64,000 nucleotides of DNA from Lentzea flava. GTDB taxonomy: Bacteria; Actinomycetota; Actinomycetes; Mycobacteriales; Pseudonocardiaceae. Made by a program: the position numbers and the translations under genes. This document shows positions 21,401 to 26,023 of this stretch, in pieces. Numbering within the stretch: position 1 is the stretch's first letter; the number at the start of each line of letters is the position of its first letter. The notes under the pieces are model-generated. The model worked only from the letters and a program-made list of their open reading frames with translations. It was not told the DNA's origin and ran no database searches. The stretch covers positions 1 to 64,000 of the forward strand of contig NZ_BMRE01000030.1 in assembly GCF_014648475.1 (NCBI RefSeq), written 5' to 3'.

Positions 21401-24400
21401 AGAACCTGCAGCCGCACCTGCCTGGCATGCTGTCCGGCCCGCTGGACGTGCCGGGCCTGCACGAGGCGGCGCTGACGTTCGGCAAGGACGCGGACGTCAA
21501 GGTGTACGCGAAGCTCGTCGACCCGAAGCTCGGCTCGCTGAGCGACGGCGTGGCGCTGGAGAACCCGAAGTCGCAGGTCAGCTCGACCAGCGGCGAGGCG
21601 AAGATCTCCGAGACCGGTGACGTCTCGGTCGGTCTCGCGACCGGTGGCGCGGCGATCAAGCAGAACACGGACCCGAAGGACAACGTCAGCGTCGGCGTGA
21701 GCGGCGTCGAGCTGCGCCACGCGGGCGAGGACTCCTCCGCGCTCTCCGGCGGCCCGGCCGACAACAAGACCAGCAACCTCAAACCGAAGGACAGGACCGG
21801 TCTCGTCCAGTTCGGCGTCGAGTACCGCGTGGTCGCCACGATCGGCGGCAAGACGGCCGTCGTGGACCTGTCCGTGCCCAACTCGGCCTCGGTCCGCATG
21901 CAGGCGGCGGACGCGGAAACCGTGCTGGGCCACGGCTTCGACCAGGAGCTGACGGACGCGCAGACCGAGGTGAAGAAGGCCGCCGACGACTGGCGCAAGG
22001 CCGAGGTCGAGGTCGACGCCAAGCGGCACGAGGCGCAGCAGGTGATCAACGAGGTCGCCGCGAAGCTCGCCAGGAACGACTCGGACCTCACCAAGGTCCA
22101 GATCGAGTACAACGCGGCCATCGAGAAGCACCTCGACGAGCAGGCCAAGGTGCCACCGCTGGAGGCCAGGGCCGAGACCGCGCGCCGCGAGGTCGCCCGC
22201 ACCCGTGACGCGATCGCGGACCTGACCCCGCGGGTGAGCACCCTCAGCCTCGAAGTGCTGGGCGCGCAGTCCCAAGTGGACGACGCCCAGGCCGACGTCG
22301 ACGCCAAGGCGCAGACCGTGCGGTCGCTGGAGAACCAGTTGACCCGCACGCCGGACGCTCCGGGTCTGGCGCAGCAGGTCGAGGACGCCCGCCAGGCGCA
22401 CGCCGACGCCGAGACCGCGCTGCAGACCGCACAGCAGGAGGCGGACGCGGCGCAGACGGCGTTGGACCAGGCCCAGCGGCAGCTCGACGAGGCGCGCGCG
22501 GAGCTGGACGTCCAACGCCGGGAAGCCGCCGCCCGCCGTGCGGAACTCACCGCGCAGGAGCAGGTCGTCGCACAGGCGGACGCGGTCCGCACCGAGGCGG
22601 AGACCAGGTACGAGCAGACCGTCGCCGACCAGGCCGCGGACCGCGCGGCGCAGGAGAACCGCGTCAGGCAGGCGGAGACCGAGCTGAACGACGCCCGCCG
22701 GGCCGCGGATGCCAAGCAGCAGGCGTGGTGGGACGCGAAGGCCGTGGTCGACACTAAGATCGCCGACTTCAACAAGGCCGCTTCGCCTGGGCCGGACCTG
22801 AACAAGGACCTTCCGGCCCCTCCGCCGCCGCCCAAGCCCGGGCCTGACACGTCCAAGTTGCTGCCGCCGGTGCCGGGCGACCGGGACAGCTTCGAGGCGG
22901 GGTCGAGCCGGGGTGTGCGGACGCCGGCATCGCCGCCTCCCGCGGCTCCGGAGACGAGTTCCGGCCGGGGCGTGCAGACGCGTGCCGCGAGCAGTTCCGC
23001 GGCTCCGGAGACGAACTCCAGCCGCGACGTGCAGACGCGTCCGGCACCCCCGCCACCCGCGAGCAGCTCCAGGGTTCACGAGACGGCCCCGGACACGACC
23101 TCCACCCGAGACGTGCAGACGCGTCCGGGACCGCCACCACCCACGACCACCTCCACGGTCGAGGAGACGGCCCCGGAAGCCGCTCCGCCCGACGCCGATG
23201 CCGTGGTGACGCTCGACGACGACATCGCCCGGTCGGCTCCTCCAGCGGACGCGCGGACGAGCCCGTTGCACAGCACGGAGACCAGTGCGCCGTGGTTCGA
23301 CCCGCAGCACCCGGTGTCGTCGCAGGCCATCGCGGACGCGCGCGCCACCACCCCGGCGTCGAGCTGGGTGCGTGGTGAGGACGCCGGTGTCCTCAACACC
23401 ACGACGGTCGGGCCGCATGGCATCACCATGCAGGCGTGGCGCGGGCCGATCGCTTACGACACCCGCGTGCTGGACGTCGACGGTGTGCCGGTGCGGGACT
23501 TCACGGTCCGGCTGCACCTGGACAACCCGGACCCCGGTGTGCGGGAACGCACCCTCGCGGGCGTCGAGGAGATGTTCAACCAGGGGTACCGGCTGCCCAG
23601 CGGTGAGCAGTTCCACGTCACCGTCGAGTTCACCGACAACCCGGACGACGCGCACGCGACGATCAAGGTCACGAACGATCCCGGCGGCAGGGCCAACCAG
23701 CTCACCTGGCCCGCCTCCACGGATCAGCGGAGGCTCGCGCACGAGGTCGGGCACTTCCTCGGTCTGCGCGACGAGTACCTCGAGACCGGCGCCGTGAAGC
23801 CGATCTTCCAGCACCAGGACGGCAAGGGGCACATCGTCAACGACAACTCCCCCATGACCGCCGGCATCGACAAGGCGGACGCGATGCTCAAGCCGCGTCA
23901 CCTCCGGCTCGTCGAGGAGCGGATGAAGGCGCTGCAGTCGCACAACGAGCCGCAGCCGAGCACGGCGAGCACGGATCTCCCGGCACCGAACATGCCCAAG
24001 CGCGATCGTCCGGACACAGTGGACGTCGATGACGTGGGTGACCCGGTCAAGCGCCGCCGCGAGGACGACCACGGCGTGCACAACACGGCGTTCGCGAACC
24101 TCGCCAACGGGCAGCAGCTCACGCCGATCACGGCGGAGAACTACCTGCAGCGCACCAAGGACGGCATCGCGAACAACGAGCCGCCCGCGTTCGTCGTGAG
24201 CATGATCGTCCGGGCGAGTGAGCTGAACCAGCTCGACGACGTCATCAACGGTGTCATGGCCAACGCCGGCGACATGAACGGCCGCGTGGCGTTCGTGCTC
24301 GGCGTGAACGCGTCGTCGCAGCAGGAGATCGACAACGCGCTGGCGGCCGCGGCACCGGTGGTCAACGCTCGCACGGAGCCGATCGCTCTGGTGGGCGTGC

Positions 24401-26022
24401 CGCACGGGCCGAAGGGCTTCAAGTTCGGCGAGACCCGCAACAGCACGTTGCACAGCAACGCGCACGAGTTCGCGGTGACCGCGCTGGCCGCCAACGGCAA
24501 GCACCCGTACGTGTCCATCATGGACTTCGACGCGGGTGATCGCCGCACGCGCGAGGGCCGGCACGTCTTCGACCACGTCACGCAGCTCATGACCGCCGAG
24601 GATGTCGGTCCCGCCGACGGGCCCGACATCCCGGCGCCGTTGCGGCCGTTGATGATCGGTGGCGGTTACCGCGTCGCCGTCCCGCCGCAGCAGCTGCGGA
24701 CCGACGTCCTGGCGCGCATCGACGGTGACGCGAAGACGACGGAGGAGCAGAAGCAGGTCTACCGGGCGAAGCTGAACGAGGCGGACTTCGTCGACCGGTT
24801 CGTGCACCTGATCGACGCGGACATGCACGCCCGCCGCAACCAGCAGGGCATCCACCCGCTGCTGCCGTACACGCCGGAACCCAACCTGTTCTTCGACGCA
24901 CTGGTGCCGCTCGCGGACCCGTCGGTGAAGTTCGGCGAGGGCGCGGCGGAGTTCGGGCAGCTCGGCCAGTCGCTCAACAAGGTCTACGCGAAGGAACTGG
25001 CGGCGCTGCACACCCCGGCCGACCCTGAGCTGCTGGAGGACGCCACCGAGCAGGTCGCGGTGGACGCGCAGAACAACCGGCACCCGGTGCGCGGGCAGGC
25101 GTTCACGACCGACTTCGTGGCGGGCGACACCGGCACCGACCTGTCCAGGATCGCGTACGGCCTGATCAAGGACGGCAAGCTGCCGCAGTCGCACACCGCG
25201 CTGCCGAACGTGAGCGAGCGGTTCTTCGACGGCAAGTCCGCCAAGCAGGGCACCAAGTTCGCCGACGAACGCGAGCGGCTCTCGACCGGCGAGCACCGGA
25301 TCACCGAGCCGTTCCGCCCGCCCGCCGACGGGCAGACCACGAGCACGTGGAACCCGCCCAGGAAGATGGAGACGCAGCTCGGCGCGCCGGCGAAGAACCG
25401 GATGAACGCGGCGGTGTCCGCGCCGATGCCCGCACCGTTCGCTCAGCAGCAGGCCGGTATCCAGAAGGACCAGAAGGTCGTCGCTGCGCACGGGCTGGTG
25501 GCGTCCGACCACGTCAACCACACGCTGCGGCAGCTGCGGCACCTCAACGAGGACGTCCTGCGCCGGCAGACCCCGCCGCCGACGACCGACAACGGCCTCT
25601 ACGCCGCTGTCGCCGCGGTGAAGCAGGTCCACCCGGCGGCGCTGCGCCTGCAGGTGACGGAGCTGGCCGCGACCAACCCCGCGGTGGCCAGGGCCGTGGC
25701 CGACTCCACCGTCAGCAGGCCGATGCACACCGGCCACCTGTACGGCGCTCTGGTCGAGAACATCAACTGGAACATGCAGCCGGACCCGAACGAGAACAAC
25801 GGCGCCGGCAACGCCCGTGACCTGGTCGGACACCTCATCGCCACGCAGCAGGGAGTGAACGTGCGGATCCACCAGCCGGGCGGCAACCCCGTCGTGCTGC
25901 GGCCGATGGGTCTGACGACCGAGGAGACCGTCGAGATCGAGATGGTGATGAACGGCCGTCAGGTCACCTACCGGCCCTATCGTGGACCTCAGGGGCTACA
26001 CCAGGACGAACCGATGCTTTAG
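9448..26022 (+). CDS. Giant multidomain ESX-type effector (about 5,524 aa)
   Basis: Approximate residue map: 48-138 helical WXG/ESX-like domain; 145-920 Pro/Gly-rich linker; 1030-1345 TcdA/TcdB-like glycosyltransferase with D1155-x-D1157; 1397-1625 metzincin-type domain (H1559, E1560, H1563, D1569); 1731-2188 GT-A-like domain with D1887-F-D1889; 2325-2548 alpha/beta tail; 2645-4153 six beta-rich modules; 4163-4445 coiled coil; 4618-4831 second metzincin (H4765, E4766, H4769, D4775); 4878-5265 second GT-A-like domain (D5026-F-D5028); 5272-5524 second tail. ATG at 9448 follows GGAG and precedes a Pro-rich start; an in-frame extension upstream overlaps the previous gene and is rejected. No cysteine was seen. 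Polymorphic toxins and large clostridial toxins share such parts, but I know of no named family with this order. Export by an ESX system and toxin-like activity are inferred from the N-terminus, neighbours and domains. Confidence 0.85.
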   Translation: MAKGNVNPTPSPSPNPNPAPNPTPSPSPTGTGGGNVPTGNSGFSMSDSSMQNLQSKAGDLGSRLASISSGLRGLNFSGNALGPIGLFAVPALNASNDHAVSQADRGAKAFTDVQANLKATHQTAIQTDQGQQKSFNSFDTSTTAKPPPGNNVTTPGNNAGAGPKASGPGTITGGGVNTAGNNVQGGPKVSQGPNIKGGTGPVTAGAKGPGGPSVSTTPNIKGGTGPVSTGGAKGPGGPAVGTTPTIKGGTGPVTTGGAKGPGGPSVGTAPNIKGGMGPVGGGVNTPGGGPSVGLAPNIKGGAGPVSTGGAKGPGGTPVGTTPNIKGGAGPVGVGGAKGPGGAGVVTPPVIGGTPGGPGSAKPGSAPGGKGAGIPGPKPGVTPPGPQSAVTSPSTGTSRGTTPPPIGAPGMAPPMGGTGPQGGDRGGSKLGTGGGKGLFDAPKPATPDSTITKAPPNSASTPPPAPKPGSPASPGSPGTPNAGSPKPGVPGTPTPSTPGPQSAVTTPPQSAGKAGTTPGTTPPAAAAPAAPPMAPGGANPAAATTERGGSKFGGPSAGKGVFDAPKPSTPDNTITRAPGTSPSTPPPAPKPTPLTPPSSNANTAPPVQSRPAPAAPPANVPPANIPAPKADTAPPVQSRPAPPVNTPAPKTDTAPPVQSRPAPPVNAPSTPSVNTPAPNTGVPPANAPSPRPETTAPAPRPETNVSPAATPSPNPNVNAPSPKPDVNVPPAGVPSPKPDTNAPSANTPKPDTSVPPVNTPKPDTNTPPVQTKPTPDTNTPPAQTRPAPAANVPPVNTPSPNTPGTNTPNPNTPGPNTPPVNTPGANTPPVNTPTTAPGPDVPPSTPKPGDPSVQSRPAPGAQTNVPPAATNTTPTAAPDLVVAPPLVTPAPNPGQNTTPNVVPRQHPAAANYQAQPRPDGGKGKKRAAIKKYLGINFIKGLFAKSTPPPAPTPAPAPNAAPPSPWVNLFKGETKAGNIDVEAVKAEIDAAVANGKPANARILINRLQGTEAGAALQKQYDDAVKAKGDEGKVEVPKELHFAWFGKTPSPDSVNSMVEWAAQTNENNGWKATLWTDGSSANWDPEVKQRLADAGVEIRSDVDSLVDELSNKVPPTDSNTTLKDVYSAAQDPRAEAYNLASDIARYAVLAKNGGVYVDVDIKPGSVSLNDIGDMKMHPTDVPVIGPRLRDAQSMRNALGDQNAQLTPENVQRAADERYREGELGNAFIVTPPDGALITKFAEIIPQKFDTLVDRVVPKDVPDRKNAPELLGKLKEQAPDVSGPNALADNGLAPQIGLIGQVAMDPGGLNLGFNPGYMPSDVPAIRKTDFASMFDPDLKNKWSGLEWVTPESESQLDREADSRPAPSKDTPTTVRSGGAPPPMTPPTPESHQGKDVITDESWRHDPAKTADWFAPKDPADRSTWADRRNDTNVRTVDVVVHDVRTDSTPSNIKSYQGLINYDLRRIETTPGNFVQEYTVKVHVDPAANVDPKVVEQVKANATNGVNTLLNQGFRLPSGDQFHLNLEFTENAADAHTTIKVDPDNPNVDQTHWNPNTSPEVLAHETLHYLGIPDEYKDSSRVFQQHDTNSGVHQNDGGLMGTDVHGPDPGLRPRHLWLIERTANSQVMVPDTRIDAPGPATVPPPAPSTPPGTTPDADSRPMPPKHQRDWDSDNDSDAEPSSEPPAKRQPGPGTWNDPGSSMDVDTQPDGDVDMEPQNDSQVEDLTAHFETLSLGDVNFQYNQAFANLANGEIDLPTKDNYLAKLKESVEENKQPSFVINMIVGHNQLGDINSVIDAITKDAGDIKENMVFVVGVNGREGSNADMPANIAQANENVANRREPIAIVPLSTVKANEDFPFGRMRNETMNSSATKFAVGALNGKGTHPYLSIQDFDSGSRQVPSGKDVFNHFTETLNSPDAGPIRPLMHAGGYRVGDPDALINDIQKRIDKEQQALDEDTSLDQKKRDEQQRQLDLARDHIRDKEGFVQKFQQAMNDDMDARVRQADSAPLLPYSPEPNLFIDANVPLVDPSVKFSDGEAEFNGLGKSMNSFAGKELVEIHTNQLPKPELNADLKATKAQLEADIAAQGGKASPSQAKTLAGINAEIRANENVARNSPEFTAAVTDVAVQSGIDVDLQTNRNPYRGENFSTDFVNGAVGTDLSRIALGFAKSDGKSWPQSHVALNTVPNRTYGGDTPKAAKAAKAETSAADIRNEFQDKKPKGGKPNPGNKPHTQREAQQLIEHRYEPDSTTGKHTLTETKGGWNPSKVDSLKLGWEDKNTLNQAISAPVPGHGHMGVDPQIDPTTNYPPPREVPDVDPETGKAPKLPPRTEAELGHIDPTAKQQKMATVLNMALSDNNSNVTRTFGTLEHAIAPLAGDPRPDGVFNAVHDALAAESGGKKPKGKGKAVPPPKDLRTNTIRQGSIASSGITTQIANFRQEHGLQNGHLVNALIEPRPTQPTPIPPKFKSDSNYNHPVDNTNTPGTELTPDQRDAQNRADADEKAAENAKAAKAEELAVKLIATELNRPIVVHGPDGTSTRVEPFYELQPEVKDHSTETDKKKAAKWKAPKFGPELHIDRNPNPNGKSTYSPHTPANDPGPSTRGAPPAPEPEVQTRPAPPPPAPTPNPVIPMITLTPPEVGQVMPGTRNLPAFFQDNKALGTIAATDVRGADQVTGAIPNLKPADAARIQQALTGNFESFLDNGRNFQVKIGNTWYEANVRATMQASPTPSTVDAPNVKVDAVAQSGNSSTTTHTVATANDIGASATAGVAMGPYGSLGGKAQFATPAQSQSTSNSLTDQRAIRAGEGSTQATVQVSYDITLTDASGNVQNLDPVTTGTDVTLQIPNDLATITSSGNTSAAVTPPDAQWGAKIEHPAPEAVSVDNQQKAFSDVAAKLHPSITKVGAPGREALQNFLSPTTIRNNLGSMLGGAYVTSPNLISPHASKGAAVQMTATLKTAELVGTHGSSVLRLHDTASHSSGVSSTTKSGGDVTAGFGGNIGIPNAVGGQVGATLGYSARVAENVNAGTNVSHKSGIQIKGDTGLYKVTAEVEVRTPSGENVKVPVTTYLRVGLPEAGALGLPTPDGTRNSTVDPNTAGTKFAPPYLADAIAAGNAKVGEFTPAAQVQNQVESALHGLPGFEKFLPNWNDPNANPRSSKGKSFADVAEQIENQRKLTSQLSPAALKTNMDSLMGPGVQVQLKNSGKTTNTYVNVTVKAKLTNPRHLGQADARNVRDASSTGPKLDASTTTTKGWSGGVEGKVTIPAKTDVASLTPTPQFGVKYNHAWSDKTAAGPTVNSTSLNVGSPNAQVFQHDVEFEVEITTFTRPRAWVRRIVPGAPGFHSPEQNVVASTGNGLDKIDGKVNLWVSDSSTLDNDPGDGFKPGDPETRKLKDAPTVKELLSSKPKEKSPDFLHVEAVANTTALRDQAIDALNRAAGGDSALTVPGTASRAQIDKMFSPENIKANLRKLTETGMQEQGLKYDRRVTDRTGAIGVSFQLNNPKIVSISDNTGTENAHTGGYKAGESSSTSRSVDLTGGINVPIKPNPAAPATQTSGSGGVAVAGKVTPWSDSKSSSNEIGGSVDRNFVTPSGGRTVLVQLDADVTVVGESRAANFLAGSTPRAEGATVTLPNSVFVRVTEDVARDMGLLPDVQPNVPKPEFPKMAPPATVNKGEPGSLGLSTVESVPDLSDVVTKLTADVNAKTAKRFGDPLVPDSVLRDSMSTLQRLVDFSSPASVKAMIDSAMDGGVPLLVHQPGTFGKDSFQVTLRAKAETPQFQEVVNDGVEMESTLAGSQKVSDSQGRGTGWGLGVKAPGLAAPGSANPNVSGTAGAVAAANIGQSKSSSVTTSTTDQFSNYRGASGPAARYTVPVEFELVVEKGNKVVAKAGSGVQEMVVRLHADNQKVAAHAQPQPYWSEVHTRTADQGAPQVASEWQKDGSPGTLPPSASVETLRGAQDLRNAAVQALTDAGAGKGLTGKGTGSLNALLATLSSENLQPHLPGMLSGPLDVPGLHEAALTFGKDADVKVYAKLVDPKLGSLSDGVALENPKSQVSSTSGEAKISETGDVSVGLATGGAAIKQNTDPKDNVSVGVSGVELRHAGEDSSALSGGPADNKTSNLKPKDRTGLVQFGVEYRVVATIGGKTAVVDLSVPNSASVRMQAADAETVLGHGFDQELTDAQTEVKKAADDWRKAEVEVDAKRHEAQQVINEVAAKLARNDSDLTKVQIEYNAAIEKHLDEQAKVPPLEARAETARREVARTRDAIADLTPRVSTLSLEVLGAQSQVDDAQADVDAKAQTVRSLENQLTRTPDAPGLAQQVEDARQAHADAETALQTAQQEADAAQTALDQAQRQLDEARAELDVQRREAAARRAELTAQEQVVAQADAVRTEAETRYEQTVADQAADRAAQENRVRQAETELNDARRAADAKQQAWWDAKAVVDTKIADFNKAASPGPDLNKDLPAPPPPPKPGPDTSKLLPPVPGDRDSFEAGSSRGVRTPASPPPAAPETSSGRGVQTRAASSSAAPETNSSRDVQTRPAPPPPASSSRVHETAPDTTSTRDVQTRPGPPPPTTTSTVEETAPEAAPPDADAVVTLDDDIARSAPPADARTSPLHSTETSAPWFDPQHPVSSQAIADARATTPASSWVRGEDAGVLNTTTVGPHGITMQAWRGPIAYDTRVLDVDGVPVRDFTVRLHLDNPDPGVRERTLAGVEEMFNQGYRLPSGEQFHVTVEFTDNPDDAHATIKVTNDPGGRANQLTWPASTDQRRLAHEVGHFLGLRDEYLETGAVKPIFQHQDGKGHIVNDNSPMTAGIDKADAMLKPRHLRLVEERMKALQSHNEPQPSTASTDLPAPNMPKRDRPDTVDVDDVGDPVKRRREDDHGVHNTAFANLANGQQLTPITAENYLQRTKDGIANNEPPAFVVSMIVRASELNQLDDVINGVMANAGDMNGRVAFVLGVNASSQQEIDNALAAAAPVVNARTEPIALVGVPHGPKGFKFGETRNSTLHSNAHEFAVTALAANGKHPYVSIMDFDAGDRRTREGRHVFDHVTQLMTAEDVGPADGPDIPAPLRPLMIGGGYRVAVPPQQLRTDVLARIDGDAKTTEEQKQVYRAKLNEADFVDRFVHLIDADMHARRNQQGIHPLLPYTPEPNLFFDALVPLADPSVKFGEGAAEFGQLGQSLNKVYAKELAALHTPADPELLEDATEQVAVDAQNNRHPVRGQAFTTDFVAGDTGTDLSRIAYGLIKDGKLPQSHTALPNVSERFFDGKSAKQGTKFADERERLSTGEHRITEPFRPPADGQTTSTWNPPRKMETQLGAPAKNRMNAAVSAPMPAPFAQQQAGIQKDQKVVAAHGLVASDHVNHTLRQLRHLNEDVLRRQTPPPTTDNGLYAAVAAVKQVHPAALRLQVTELAATNPAVARAVADSTVSRPMHTGHLYGALVENINWNMQPDPNENNGAGNARDLVGHLIATQQGVNVRIHQPGGNPVVLRPMGLTTEETVEIEMVMNGRQVTYRPYRGPQGLHQDEPML
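9880..12210 (+). repeat. Pro/Gly-rich linker repeats of the giant protein
   Basis: From 10020 to 10460 the unit NIKGG[TA]GPV-x-x-GGAKGPGG-x-x-VGT recurs about seven times. From 11200 to 12060 motifs such as PPVQSRPAP and VNTP/PDTN dominate. A disordered spacer of this length between the export domain and the first enzyme domain is typical of toxins that must unfold or span an envelope. Confidence 0.75.
12535..13480 (+). other. TcdA/TcdB-like glycosyltransferase domain (coding sub-region)
   Basis: Key positions are the opening strand KELHFAWFG (Trp-containing, as at the start of DxD sugar transferases), then ASDIARYAVLAKNGGVYVDVD. The latter matches the SD-x-x-R-x-x-x-L-x-x-x-GG-x-Y-x-D-x-D signature of large clostridial glucosyltransferases. 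D1155 and D1157 would bind Mn2+/UDP-sugar. The sugar and target are unknown. Confidence 0.7.
13636..14320 (+). other. Metzincin-type peptidase domain, copy 1 (coding sub-region)
   Basis: HETLHYLGIPD fits HExxHxxGxxD, the snapalysin-like form with Asp as third zinc ligand. A candidate Met-turn (GGLMG) follows about 30 residues later. The upstream part contains two alternating beta-strand stretches. The domain aligns with the region at 23300. Confidence 0.7.
14640..16010 (+). other. GT-A-like domain with DFD motif, copy 1 (coding sub-region)
   Basis: Hydrophobic strand MVFVVGVNG, then FGRMRNETMNSS and YLSIQDFDSG, read like the nucleotide-sugar and DxD parts of a GT-A fold. A PEPNLFIDA segment and a TDF-x-x-G-x-x-GTDLSRIA end are conserved in the second copy. 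The family is not recognised. Confidence 0.5.
16420..17090 (+). other. Alpha/beta tail of block 1 (coding sub-region)
   Basis: The order PDGVFNAV, LR..., EELAVKLIATELNRPIVV, then strands is loosely like an OTU fold but has no catalytic Cys. It corresponds to the protein's extreme C-terminus at 25490-25960. Confidence 0.35.
17380..21905 (+). repeat. Six tandem beta-rich modules in the giant protein
   Basis: Approximate module starts are 17380, 18084, 18806, 19697, 20540 and 21296, about 600-750 bp each. Copies 2-6 open with a helix and an FSP/LSP-x-x-[IL][RK]-x-N[LM]-x-x-[ML] motif. Strands V-x-V-x-[AL]K-L-x-[ND]P, a Ser/Gly-rich stretch and a closing VP[NV]-x-x-x-V[RL]-type strand then follow. 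Divergence between copies is high, so the duplication is old. Confidence 0.7.
21936..22780 (+). other. Coiled-coil segment of the giant protein (coding sub-region)
   Basis: About 280 residues with heptad-like Ala/Leu spacing and high Glu/Arg/Gln (for example EARAELDVQRREAAARRAEL). Only a few prolines interrupt it. It separates the beta-module array from the second enzyme block. Confidence 0.8.
23300..23940 (+). other. Metzincin-type peptidase domain, copy 2 (coding sub-region)
   Basis: HEVGHFLGLRD fits HExxHxxGxxD, and SPMTAG follows as candidate Met-turn. Shared flanks with copy 1 include FNQGYRLPSGEQFH against LNQGFRLPSGDQFH and DAHATIKV against DAHTTIKV. Confidence 0.7.
24080..25240 (+). 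other. GT-A-like domain with DFD motif, copy 2 (coding sub-region)
   Basis: AFANLANG, FVLGVN, FGETRNSTLHSN, YVSIMDFDAGDR, PEPNLFFDA and GTDLSRIAYG line up in order with copy 1. Both Asp of DFD are kept, which argues that both copies are functional. Confidence 0.55.
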
Positions 26023-26023
26023 C

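Noticed and set aside
20620..25872. 1,750-codon open frame on the minus strand
   Set aside because: Opposite-strand shadow of the giant gene; no start signals or recognisable motifs.
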